Shown: piece after piece, positions 10,932-21,317 of the stretch
How positions within the stretch are numbered: the first letter of the stretch is position 1
Layout of the letters: every line of letters starts with the position of its first letter
Assembly: GCA_003640385.1 (NCBI GenBank)
Contig: RCAB01000686.1
Span: forward strand, 1,627 to 26,435
From: Setaria digitata
Lineage: Eukaryota > Nematoda > Chromadorea > Rhabditida > Setariidae
Length of the DNA stretch: 24,809 nucleotides
Reading direction: 5' to 3'
Position numbers and translations under genes: made by a program
The notes under the pieces: generated by a model
Database searches by the model: none
The model's input: only the letters and a program-made list of their open reading frames with translations
What the model was told of the DNA's origin: nothing

Positions 10932-12421
10932 TTTAATTTTTAATTTAAGGTTAAAATTAAATGCGAAAGAAAAAAAAAAGAAAAAAATTAATGAAAATAT
11001 CAACCGATAATTTTCCATTTTTCATTTTCAAAAAAGAAAAAGAAAAAACAAATAAAACTTTCCTTCCCGTAACTCTCTATCTATTTAATTAATTAGCTTT
11101 CTTTCTTTTTCATTTCCTTTCCTCCTCCTTCTTAGCTTTTTGTTCTAGCACTTTTTTTTTTTTTTTTTTCTTGTTTAATATGCTATCAATATTTCTGTTA
11201 TTAACATTATCTTTATTGCTATCGTCATCATTATTTCCCTATCGTTATCATTTTCATCAGTATCCTTATCGGGATTATCATACCTGCTACTAGTAATTAT
11301 TGACATTATCATTATCGTTACTTGTTATTAGCATTTTCTTGTCGCATACAATTTTTCGCTTTAATATTTGCACACTTCTAAGCATTTCAGTTATGCAATG
11401 ATTATCTATCCTTGGATATTTGGGTTCTTGCTAAAAAAAAAAAAAATATTTACAAATTTAATTCTTCTTCAGATAATTAGATTGCTTATCAATAAATTTG
11501 TTGATCACAAAATATCGCTTTCATGAATTTTCCTCATGCATCAGAATTATTTAAAAAAAAAAAAATAATAATAAAATTTTGCCATTTACAGAATTAAAAT
11601 GAAAAATTTCGGATAATTACTTACTTCAATACACTCTTAGGTTATTTAATAGCAATACGCTTCCTTTTCTTTTTTTTTTTTTTTTTTTTTTTATTCCACA
11701 GTTATCTTATCACTCTTTCATTTATTGCTATTATCATTGCTAAGAAATATTTTGTTTGATTATTAATGTATAAAGTATCATTTCAAATATTTTCCCTTCA
11801 AAATATTTATTGCTATTATCAGATTTTTCTTTCCATTACTGTTCCAAAATTTTCTTCCTCTTTATTTATCAATTTCGTGAATTTTCCTTCCCGTATATTT
11901 TTATTACTGTATTAAAAAAAATTTTTCTTTCTTTTTACTATTTATTTTAGTTTTGTTTCTAAAATTTTCTTTTCCAAAATTTTCACTGTAAATGTATTTT
12001 TTTTTCAATTCCAATTATTTATTATCATTTCAGATTTCTCTTCGTAAGCATTTATTAGTCGTTTAAATTCTTTACTAAATATTTGTCCTGTCACCATTTC
12101 GGATTTTCAATTCCAAAAATATTTGTAGTCTTGGAATTTTTTATCCCTAATATTTACGACTCTTTTAAATTTTCTTCCGCTAAATTTTAAAAATCATTAA
12201 TTTTTTCCTTTTTTTTTTTTCATTTATACTTTCCTTATTCTATAATAAATATAGCTTTTCTTCATTTAATGTTAAAGCGATTTTTCACTCATTTCTTTTT
12301 CAAACATTAAACATATTTTTTTTAGATTTCTACGTGTATATATTATGTATAAATTTGCGTATTTCTAATTGTAATTAAATTTTCTTCTTTCTGGTAACAA
12401 AAAGAACGAAGAAGACGAAGG

Positions 12422-12431
12422 ACGAATACAG
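12422..12431 (+). promoter_or_regulatory. Possible trans- or cis-splice acceptor before the 12456 coding island
   Basis: ACGAATACAG ends at 12431, 24 nt before the ATG at 12456, with an in-frame TAA at 12438-12440 between them. Nematode SL trans-splice acceptors commonly lie within tens of bases of the start codon, so this could be the 5' end of a mature mRNA. The upstream sequence is purine-rich rather than T-rich, which weakens the call. Confidence 0.3.
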
Positions 12432-12455
12432 GAAAATTAAAAAAATAATAATAAT

Positions 12456-12972
12456 ATGACAATAGTAAAAAAAAGGATTCACAAATCTGAAGTATTAAAA
12501 AATAATCCTGTAAATGAAAGTATTACTGAATGGAAGCAGTTGATTTCGAATGATTTAAATGTTCAAAATTGTCGTAATACATTATTGGAAAAATTTGAAA
12601 ATTTTGCAAATCAATTTGCTGCCGGTTGGAAATATCACATCCTAAATACGGATGATATTAAAAAGGCATGGATTAATTTTGAAGATTTTTACACCGAAAT
12701 TTGCTTATTAGCAGCTGGACGAAATTTAATTACAGTAACTGATAATGTTGATACTAATTCGCAAACTATTAATTCATTATCATCTACCAATGATATTTTG
12801 GATTATTATCGTACACCTGTTGAATGCGAACAGTTATTAACAAAAAAAGTTGATGCATTTGCTAGTAAATTAACACCTAATTGGCTATTTGCTATAACAA
12901 ATATTGACGGTACATCAAGAGCTTGGAAAGATTTCATACAGTATTTTCAACAAATTTGTGTTCAAGATCATT
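12456..12972 (+). CDS. Unrecognised protein with two 45-residue repeats, first exon (nested gene or alternative receptor exon)
   Basis: The exon holds 172 codons plus one base and ends at a strong donor (CAT-T|GTAAGT at 12973), phase 1. The ATG at 12456 is chosen because an in-frame TAA lies 18 nt upstream. Residues 39-83 and 124-168 align without gaps as two 45-residue repeats bounded by Cys at positions 1 and 45. Identities between them include L5, K8, F12-A13, W20, I24, N26, D28, A33-W34, F37 and I44. Such a repeat in translation, with diverged DNA, is strong evidence that the frame is coding. The repeats look mainly helical and amphipathic. No signal peptide or membrane segment is visible, and there is a single N-glycosylation sequon (N20). 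I do not recognise the family. Its donor fits the candidate exon at 17636 and the receptor exon at 21928; it does not fit the frame of the 17105 island. Confidence 0.72.
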
Positions 12973-15729
12973 GTAAGTCTCTTTTTTTTTTTTTAATTTT
13001 CATAATTACGGTAAGTTGTTAATTTGAATGGAAGATAAATTTGCTTTTCTTTTCCCCATATGTACTTTAAAATTTTTTTTTTTTTGTTGTATAGTTATAA
13101 TGGGAAGTGATTTATGTAAAAGTGACAAGTTTGTTTTCTCTTTCTTTTTTCTTTTTTTAAAGTTATTATTTTAATTGCTAGAAGCTATTAACGCAAATTA
13201 GTTAGGTTTGTTTTTCTACCCTTTGCATTCTTAACATTATTTGCTAATATTTTAATGAATACAAAGTATCAGTAAAATTTATTTATTTTTTTTTTGTCAA
13301 TAATATCAATTGATAAATAAGTTTTTCTGACTTATTTTTGAATTTTTGAAAATATAACAAAAGACTTAAATTTATTTTCACGGAAATAATTTTAGGCTAT
13401 TGAATGCTGAATTTTTTTTTTTTTTTTTTTTTTATGCATTAATTTAATATTTGATAATACATTTTATAACGATTATCTACCTACATCTGTATGGATATAA
13501 ATTTTTTTTACCCATGTAGTAGTTTCTCCTTTCTCTATTATTCCTTCTTTCAACTCATTTTAATTATTTGGAATGAAATTGATCATATCTTATCAAACAA
13601 TGAATTGCCAAAAATAATCCTTTAATCAAGATAATGAAAACCTAGCAATCAATAGTTGAGGTAGTAAAATCATTAAAATGATAATTTTATTATCTTTGTT
13701 ATCTTATTATTATCTCAGTTCCATAATTTGATTTGATATGTAGCTTTTCACAACTTATTATACATTATTAAGCGGTAATATAGTTGCAATTAAAATTAGC
13801 AGCACTTTCATAGATAATTAAAAGTGAAATCACAATTGATATAATTAAATGAAGGAAAGAGGAGCGAGGGGAAGAGGAAGAGAGAAAGTGAAATTTGTTA
13901 TTTAAAAAAAAAAAAAATTAATAATTTTCAATTAATTGTCTAATTGCAATGCGTAACTTCTTATATTACCATGCGTTAGTTTCTTTTTATAGCAAAAAAA
14001 TTCCCTTTCATTCATCCGTTAAAGAGTTTAATTTAAATTTGCAATAAATTATTTCATTCATACTTTTCAAAGTTTTTTTTTCTTTTTTCATTTCTTGAAT
14101 CTAATCACTGCAGTAATTTGCCACATTTTCATTTTCCAGTAATATTAATTAACATGAAACGTTATGTTATCATCATAATTAATATTTTACATCTGTTTAA
14201 TTAGCTACCGAACAGCGTAGGATATTTTCAGTCTTTTCTCCATTGCTAAAAAGCATTAATTGTTAGTTTTCCTTTTCATTTCTACTGATTTTTAATTGCA
14301 ATTATTGGACTTTTATATCATAAATTTGCAAATGATGTATCAGGTCATTTCAAATCCAAAACTTTTCTACATTTCCATTGTAGTCTATTTAGCACCTGTT
14401 CCAGATTATTTCATGTCTTTGAAAAGACTATTTCATTTCATTTCTAGTTTATTTCACTTCTCTTTAAATCTCTTTCACATCGAATCTATTTCTTCTCTTT
14501 TTTTTTAGTCTATTTTTTATTTGTTTCAGTTTGTCTCATCCTTAATTTAATCTATTTCATATTCGCCTTAGTCGTCTGCTTTACATCCTTTTACGAAGGT
14601 GTCAATTTTATTCCATCACAACTTAATTTTATCGTTTTTAATATTTATGCTGAAGAAAGATAAATTTAATATATCCATATCTTTTCTCATTTTATAAATG
14701 TATGCTATGATTACACTTCACTTTGTTGAAATTTTACTCTGTTATTAAGTGGAATGTAATTAATAAATTACTCAAATTTATATGACTCTATCTCTTGCAA
14801 ATTAAATCATTGCACATTTTAATTTTTCTCTTTAAAATAATATTTATGTAAAAATTTTCATTTTTCTTAATTACTTAGTGATGGTTTACCAATTTATTTT
14901 ACTCATTTATTTGTTTTTTCTTTTTTTTTTTCTCGATTTTCGAGAAATTAAAAAAAAAAAGAAAAAAAAAGTTGTTAAATCTTTTGGGATATTTTTTAGT
15001 TGCAGAACTCAGCAAAACACAATCTCTTTTCTTTGAAATTACTTAATGGAATTTTTTTCATTTACTTATTTACTTTATTTATTTTATGCATTTATTTACT
15101 CTTCATGGATTTTGCAAAAGGAAAACAAAAAAGGAACATTTTTTTTAGTTTTTAAATCTTTTGGAAGATTTCATCGAAGACTTCCTAAAGTGCATTAATT
15201 TCTTTTACTTTTATTTTTTTATTTTTTATTTTTTTTTTTTCTTTTGCAATCTATCCATCATCATCAACTTTCCATGTTTTGCTTCTTTTTTTTTTTTTTT
15301 TCAGAATGTTGACTTTTAATTAACTTTTCTTTTTTAAATACTTAACATTTAAAACTAAAAAAAAAAAAAAAATAGTTAAAAAGATTTCACTTATTTTCTC
15401 TCTCTCTCTCTCTTTCCCTCCCCTCTCTTTGTGCTTCACATAAATTAATGTCCGAATTTAAAATCATTTTTTAACATTTTTTCCTTTTTTTTTTTTCATC
15501 TTTTATCATTTCATTCGTTCCTGCCCCAAATTCGTTCTCCCCCTCTTTATCCCACTTATCTCTATTTCCAGTATCATAGCTATCCTGGAAAAAAATTTTT
15601 ATTCAGGAAAATGTGTCTCTTAGAATTCTCGAGAGAATACGTCTGCTTTTTATTCACATTTATACCGATCCATTTATACCGCCCTCTTCCTATTTCTTCT
15701 TCCGTTTCTTCATCCTGAAAAAAAAAGCC

Positions 15730-16075
15730 ATTCATCACCAAATTCATCATCAACACATTCGTCACTATCATCATCGTCGTTGATATTATTACCGCTGTCA
15801 CCGTTAGCATCATCATCACTTCTAATATACCTTGCTATCATTACTATTCATCTTCGTTAGCATCATTTAACACAGCTATTGTTAGCATCATCGCCATCAT
15901 TATCCTTAACATCGTTATTATTATCATCATCGTCACTATTACGCCGTTAGCATCACTGCCATCACTATTACCATTGTATTAATCTTTTTTTTTCATTAAT
16001 ATCATAATCATAATTATCATCATCACTGTTGACATCGTATCGTCGTCAGTTATCATCAAGTCATTATCATTATCC
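15730..16075. repeat. Degenerate ATC-rich array with recurring GTTAGCATC
   Basis: CGTTAGCATC occurs at 15802, 15855 and 15945, and GTTAGCATC at 15881. They are interspersed with CATCATTATC and CGTCACTATTA variants. Periods vary (26-64 nt), so this is a degenerate minisatellite rather than a clean array. A related patch lies at about 11190-11340. The - strand ORF at 15580-15819 reads part of it as Met/Thr/Val low complexity. Confidence 0.6.
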
Positions 16076-17090
16076 TTTTCAAGTTCACAAATTTTTCATA
16101 CATAAATTTTCCATTCTGTGCATTTTTTCGATTTTTCTAGATACTAAATAGTTGAAGTGAGAGAAAAACGAAAAATAAAATGAAAGGCTTTATCAGAGAT
16201 GTTGAAAAAAAATTCCTTAATTTATCATAAATCTTTTCATCTTTTTAAATACATTTTTTTTTTTTTTTTTTTTTTTTTTACATTTAAGAAAAGTGAGGAA
16301 AATGAAATTGTTAAATTGCTGTTGCTCAAGGAATTTAGAATTTCTTTTTAAAACAAAAGTTTTAAAGTTTTTTTTTTCTACAACTGAAAATTAAGTATTC
16401 TAATGTAATTTTAATTTTAAACAAATAAAAAAGTAAAATTAAAATTAATTAAGTAATTTAATAATGATGACTTTTACAGCACAATTTTCGTACATTTTCG
16501 CTTTTAATAAATCAAATTTCCGTCGCTTATTCATTTGTTTATTTTGACACAAAGTAAAAAATTGTCCTAATTGCTAAATTATTAGCAACTCATTTGTTTA
16601 CATATTTGAACTTTACAAAATAAACAATTTATGACTTCTTCCATAATTTTGCATATTCTTAACTGTTTATTCTTCTCTCCTCCTTTAATGCTTAATAAAT
16701 TACAACTTTTTTTTTGCTAAATTTTGCTACAATTTCTACCAGGTTCCATTAAAGTTTACACTGTATCTTTGTGGTTCTTGTACATTTTAAAGTAGTAAAT
16801 TTTATATTAATTTTTTTACATTAATCATATTACTACGTAGTAGAGAATTAAGCAAATCTTTTCAAATTTTTGAAAATAATTTACAACTTATCAGTGCAGT
16901 TTCCATCTCTTTTTTTGCAAATTAAAAAAAAAAAAAAAACTCCCATAAGTGCACAAATAATTTTATTATTTCTTCTTCTTCTTCTTCTTTTTTTTTTTTT
17001 TTTTCCATTTGTTTGTTCCAAAAATTTTTGTATTAAAAAAAAAAAACAAGCAAACAAAAAAAAAAAAAAATAAGTTAGAACAAACATCAT

Positions 17091-17097
17091 CATCTAG
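17091..17097 (+). promoter_or_regulatory. Possible splice acceptor just upstream of the 17105 ATG
   Basis: CATCTAG ends at 17097, seven bases before the ATG at 17105. An in-frame TGA at 17099-17101 rules out extension of that frame upstream, so if this acceptor is used the exon is a first coding exon. That spacing is typical of SL trans-splicing. The preceding tract is ATC-rich rather than a clear polypyrimidine tract. Confidence 0.3.
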
Positions 17098-17104
17098 TTG
17101 AATA

Positions 17105-17271
17105 ATGGCTATACTGCAACAGTGGATGATATTACCTGGAAGGGAACGTAAACGACGTCAAATACGTATGCGTACAAATGCTGCTGGACGCTGGAAACAG
17201 CAACGTGTTCGTAAATTACGTCTTCAACATTTACTAAAAGAATCATCATCATCAACATCAGCAGCAGGCAT
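17105..17271 (+). CDS. Unrecognised strongly basic N-terminal exon or 65-residue micro-ORF
   Basis: From the ATG the frame reads MAILQQWMILPGRERKRRQI, then a run rich in Arg/Lys/Gln containing NAAGRWKQQRVRKLRLQHLLKE, then a Ser/Thr tail. Arginine is mostly CGT and serine TCA, alanine GCA, and base composition is clearly above the intronic background, so the frame looks coding. Two ends are possible by splicing: donor GCAT|GTATAT at 17272 (phase 2), or a GC-type donor GCAG|GCATGT at 17268 (phase 1). The phase-1 choice fits the exons at 17636 and 21928. If unspliced, the ORF stops at 17302, with AATAAA at 17298-17303. There is no signal peptide; it contains an RKRR site that would suit furin if extracellular or nuclear import if not. 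Family unknown. Confidence 0.55.
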
Positions 17272-17302
17272 GTATATAAATCATCCTTGCAAGCAGAAAT
17301 AA

Positions 17303-17635
17303 AATATTTAAAAAAAAAAAAATTTTTTTTTTCGATTAAAATGAAATTAATTAAGATGGTTTTTTTTTTGTAACTTCTAAATTTATTAAGTTTTAATATA
17401 GGAGTGGATAAAGATTTTTCAGCTATAGAAATTCTTTTCTTTTCCTTTTGTTTTTTTGTTTTTTTTTTAGAAAATAACTTTTCTTCTGGAATTATAAGAT
17501 AAGTAATAATAAATAATAATGAATGATACGAAAATTGTTACCTGTGAGAATTCTTTTCATTTCTCTCGTTTTTTTGTTTTTTTTTTTTTCAATTTTAGAT
17601 TTTACCTTATTTAGGGATTAAGGAATTTATTTTAG
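17303..17635. other. Intron between the 17105 and 17636 coding islands
   Basis: It has abutting A- and T-runs at about 17311-17333 and a T-run before 17591. Two alternative acceptors precede the next coding island: ATTTTAG ending at 17598 (phase 0) and TTATTTAG ending at 17614 (phase 1). Both also keep that frame open. Confidence 0.5.
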
Positions 17636-18091
17636 TCCATAGAGGATCATTAATGGATTATTCGAATAAAGTGAAAACGAAATCGCTACCAAACATTGAA
17701 AAAACATCCAATTGTGTGAAACAAAAAGATGGGCATCAAAAAGTTGCTAATGAAGATAACGATGTTTCAAATGCTGATTATTTTGATGCTATCATTCATG
17801 CTATCATTCCAGGTCCCCTGGATATACCAGCTCTCTATCGTACATATAATCATGTTTCACCTATTATAGCTAAAAATGATACAGTATTATCATCTAATTT
17901 CACTGATAATACTTCTTCTCTTAACAAAAATTATAACTGCTCTGTTAGCGAGAGCACAACTAAAAGTATCGTTGATGATAAGACTGATAATAATCCCCCC
18001 CAAATTAGTGTCAAATATACAACATCAAATTGTACCCTCTACAGTGGCACATATTGGAATGCAACCGTTGATAATTGTAATTCCGATAATG
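17636..18091 (+). CDS. Candidate cassette exon, Asn-rich and heavily N-glycosylated extracellular segment
   Basis: The exon is bounded by acceptor TTTATTTTAG (ends 17635) and donor AAT-G|GTAAGC at 18092. Its length is 456 nt and it is phase 1 at both ends, so it can be inserted between receptor exons 2364 and 21928 without changing the frame. Counting from the Met at 17653, residues 75-138 hold six sequons (N75, N82, N86, N95, N126, N136), and Cys lie at 21, 96, 127 and 142. That is a strong sign of a secreted or extracellular segment. No signal peptide, membrane segment or known domain is visible. The frame is also open back to 17599, so a phase-0 start is possible. It could equally be an internal exon of a nested gene beginning at 12456 or 17105. 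Confidence 0.6.
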
Positions 18092-21000
18092 GTAAGCATT
18101 TTTTTTTTTTTTTTGTTTATTATTATTCTTATTGCATCCAATTTATTCGGCTACTTAATCCATGAAATGATTAATTACTAAGAAATCATGTTTTTAATCA
18201 GTATTTTCGATTATTGATTAGAGTCAGTTTATTATTACATTCTTTCCATATCTCTATTAGATATTTTTTAAAATGCATTTTCCTTCTTTCCTTTCCTTTT
18301 TTTTTTTTTTTTTGTAATTAATTATATTTGTGCATTTATTTTTTTTTTTACGAAATTTTTAATTTTAATTTGAAGAAATGAAAAAATCTCACATTGAATT
18401 CTGTTAGTATTTACCAAAATGAATTGGAATTTAATTCACCTCTAATATTACTTACAGCTTCATAAAATATTCATTCAGTCGAAATTAAAAAAAAAAAAAA
18501 GGAGGAAATATTAGTGTGTTTATTTGAAATTAATCTCACTTAAGACCATAATAATATTATCGAAATATGCCAAGAAATTCTCTCTCCTTATTAAATTTTG
18601 GCAAGTTAGGAAGTTTCCTCTTTCTTGTGAAAGAAATGTCATCAATGCTTGAAAATTTCTTTTTTTTTTTCTTTTATCGAAATTTTAGCTATCTTTTCTA
18701 AGAATAAATTAATTTCATTAGCTCTTTAACTTATTAGCAATAGGCTTATTTTACTTGCAAGTATTTGTGCATAGAAAGTTCAAAATCCTTTAACAGCAAA
18801 AAAAGAAAAAAGAATGAATGAAAATAAATATAAATTCATATATCCATTTGCTTTTTTCTTTCCAATTTCAAGAAGCTTTTGTACAGTTTTTTTTTTGGCA
18901 GGGGAAAAAAATGATTTTTTCTTTAAAACATGCAGTACTTAAGGGAAATTTCTTCTGTGCACCACTTCTTCTTCCATAATAATTGATGTATTTTTATTTG
19001 AAACCTGAAATTCAAAACACTTGAAGTATTTTGTATTTGAAATGACGATGAGGATGAAATTATAGTTAATATTACCATAATTATGCAAGTATAAATTATA
19101 AATGAATTTTAATTTCAACTCTGACTATATCGAAATTGACAAAAGAAGGATTATTTTTCTCAGCAAAAAAAAAAAAAAAAAACTTTTTCTTTCCTTCTTT
19201 CTCTCCTTGCTTTCCCTTTCTCTGTTCACTTATGTACAAATAGCAATTATTCTTTTCCAACTCTTTGTATGTAATTGAGAAATGCATTAGAACGAACTTG
19301 TCAGAAATGTTAAGAATAATCTATGGATTTAGGTATATCAAAATATTTAAGCATATTTATCGAGAGAAAAAAAAAAAAATGTAAAAATTTTTAATGATAG
19401 CTATAATTTATTCATTTATCCAAATGATTTATTAGTAATTTCAAATTGTAGCAAAAAATAATAATAATAATAATAATCATGATAATAATTGCTGTAAGGT
19501 ACTGGCAAATGAAAAATGATCCAAACATAGATAATTGGTAGGTAGCTAGAAGAGAAAATTATAACACTAATAATTATATGTTATAGTCAAAAAAAAGATG
19601 AAGAAAAAAAAAAATAAATAAATTGTAAAAAGAAATGAATGATTCGTAAGAAAGAGCAATATTATAAGTAAGATAGTTTAAAAGGTTTTAGTATTTAATT
19701 GTAATTATTGTTCAGGTGCTTTTTTTTTTCTCTCTCTCTCTCTCTTTCTTTTTTAAAAAGAAAACGGAAAAAAAAAAAAAGAAAGAAGGAGACCGGAAAT
19801 CAAAAAACGATAAACGTTGAAGGATTTCCGATATATAACAATGAATGATTGAGAATAGGTAATATATATATATATTTTTTTCTTTCAAGATTTCCCATAT
19901 CAAATAGCACTTCGTTTTTCTTATTTTTAACGATATTTTTATCTGCTTTTTTTTTTTTTTTTTTTTTTTTTTCGTTTTAAGAGGTGTTAGGCTAGTTAGT
20001 ATACGAGAAATCTGTGCTCATTTCATTTACTATAATTTTTTACAGTTTGTTATGATTAATTTTTTTAATAAGCTTATTACAATAATTGTTTTTTCTACAC
20101 TCAGATTACTAATGCTGTACGTAGTAATTATTATTTATTTGGTAATTTTTGCAATTGCTATACTGATTGATATCGAATCAATTAATTAGTAAGAATTAAT
20201 TCCGATATGGCAATCACCACTATGGAAAAGATCCTGTATCAGTAGCCTTTCGTTGCATGCAAGTATTGGAATTAATAATAATAGTATTTTTTTTTTATTA
20301 TTATTAGTATTTCTTCACTAGTAGCAATAATTAATAATGATATAGTACTTCGATTACATTAATTTACGTTTGAACATCTTCTGCGTATATTTTGCTACTG
20401 GAATAATAAAATATTACGCTGAATTGATTCAATTCATTGAATTCAATCAATTATTATTTAAATAATTAATACCATCATATCATTAATTACCGTGCAATTT
20501 TTCTCCTTACCAAAAATTTATCAATTAATACATGGAGAGTATTTTTACTAGAAAAAAAAAATGCACAATATTTTGTGTATATTTTTAGCATCAAAGTGAT
20601 AGCTCATAAAATATTGATAAATTTTATTATTGGTAAAATTTCTAAATAAATTTATCAAGCATTTGGCTGCTATTATAGTTAATTTTTTCCTAAATTAAAA
20701 TTACCCTAATACATTTGACAAAAATAATGCTAATTAACTAACTGTAAATACATTGCTTAAATATTTTATCCATTCAAGAATAATCTTTTCATTTTTTCCT
20801 TTTCTATCAAATTTTTGTCTGCTATAAAGAACGTTGTTACATTTTCTAGCCTTCACAAATTCAATCTTTGCGAAATTTAATTTCTCTTTAGCACGGGAAA
20901 ATAAAAAAGAAAAAAAACTAATACCAATTTAATTGTTCTTCAGTTCATTTCTTTAAATAACAAAAAAAAAAAAGATGAAGAGCTATTTTCCTTCTCATTA

Positions 21001-21223
21001 TGGTTTTTTTTTTTTTTAGTCCATTAGTTTGATTAATTTAATCATTTTTCTGATATATATATCAGAAAAGTGTATATATATATATATATGTATCTGCTTG
21101 TCTTTGTGTAAATTTTCAAAATTAATTAAGCCAATTTTTAAAATAAGAAAAAAAAAAGAAAAAGGGAGAAAGAAAAGGATCAGTGTTTTTTTTTTTTTTT
21201 TTGGAAATTGCCGAATAATCCTG
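18092..21223. other. Intronic stretch without recognisable genes
   Basis: T-runs lie at 18101-18114, about 18298-18313 and about 19949-19972, with A-runs near 18487 and 19164. A CT tract is at about 19730-19745. A TTGCATGCAA palindrome is at 20253-20262, in a patch (about 20190-20270) less AT-rich than its surroundings. ORFs at 19096-19287 (-) and 19712-19903 (-) run through homopolymers. No RNA gene was recognised. Confidence 0.5.
21046..21069. repeat. Perfect 24-bp palindrome
   Basis: TTTTCTGATATA at 21046-21057 is followed directly by its exact reverse complement at 21058-21069. A further (TA)n tract begins at 21073. It may be chance or a protein-binding or cruciform site. Confidence 0.9.
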
Positions 21224-21317
21224 ATGACGTACGGAGGAAATTTAAAAGCCGTCCAACAAGAAAATGTTTTCGCAGCAGTGATACGACAATTTTTAGGTTT
21301 TCAAAACAATACGAATG
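21224..21317 (+). CDS. Candidate short exon, product unknown
   Basis: From ATG 21224 the frame gives 31 codons plus one base (MTYGGNLKAVQQENVFAAVI and 11 more residues) and reaches a donor AAT-G|GTAATA at 21318, phase 1. Composition and codon choice are better than in the two other frames and above background. It could splice straight to the receptor exon at 21928 (G+CA gives Ala). Upstream the frame continues only through a T17 run, so it is most plausible as a first exon. Read through, it ends in an Asn/Tyr-rich tail at 21382. One sequon (N28) is present and no signal peptide. The evidence is weak. Confidence 0.35.

Larger units (their letters stand above)
9743..12430. other. Intronic stretch with low-complexity and ATC-rich DNA, no recognisable genes
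   Basis: It includes T-runs at about 10890-10929 (40 nt) and 11672-11692, an (AT)n tract at 10538-10569, a degenerate repeat at 10181-10445, and an ATC/TTATCATC-rich patch at about 11190-11340 resembling the larger one at 15730-16075. No ORF longer than chance is present; the one at 10801-11010 is a poly-Phe reading of the T-run. Confidence 0.5.
12973..17097. other. Intronic stretch between the first two coding islands
   Basis: It begins with the GTAAGT donor of the 12456 exon. It contains several T-runs (13412-13433, 16256-16279, about 16988-17004), a purine-rich patch at 13851-13888, a TCTATTTCA-like degenerate stretch at about 14380-14570, a CT tract at about 15397-15413 and the ATC-rich array at 15730-16075. 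ORFs at 14296-14508, 16870-17073 and 16881-17093 (-) are low-complexity readings. No RNA gene was recognised. Confidence 0.5.

Noticed and set aside
10801..11010. ORF with a long poly-Phe stretch
   Set aside because: It is a reading of a 40-nt T-run and its flanking A-run, with no domain.
12456..12972. Idea that the 12456 island is an Ig, FnIII or KIX-type domain
   Set aside because: The tryptophan and cysteine spacing fits none of these, so it was left as unrecognised.
15580..15819. Minus-strand frame with a good TTTTTTTCAG acceptor followed by an acidic stretch (DEETEEE) and a polar tail
   Set aside because: The upstream half is ATC-repeat low complexity, the downstream half has no domain and no clear donor, and it would be antisense inside the host intron. 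It remains possible but unsupported.
16870..17093. Overlapping ORFs on both strands around poly-T/poly-A runs
   Set aside because: Both are low-complexity shadows of the same homopolymer tracts.
17098..17151. Alternative frame LNNGYTATVDDITWKGT over the start of the 17105 island
   Set aside because: It stops after 17 codons unless a weak GTAAAC donor at 17150 is used, while the other frame stays open with coding-like codons for much longer.
21205..21317. Alternative frame over the 21224 island reading LPNNPDDVRRKFKSRPT
   Set aside because: It needs a start inside the T-run, has no clear acceptor, and uses rarer arginine codons than the chosen frame.
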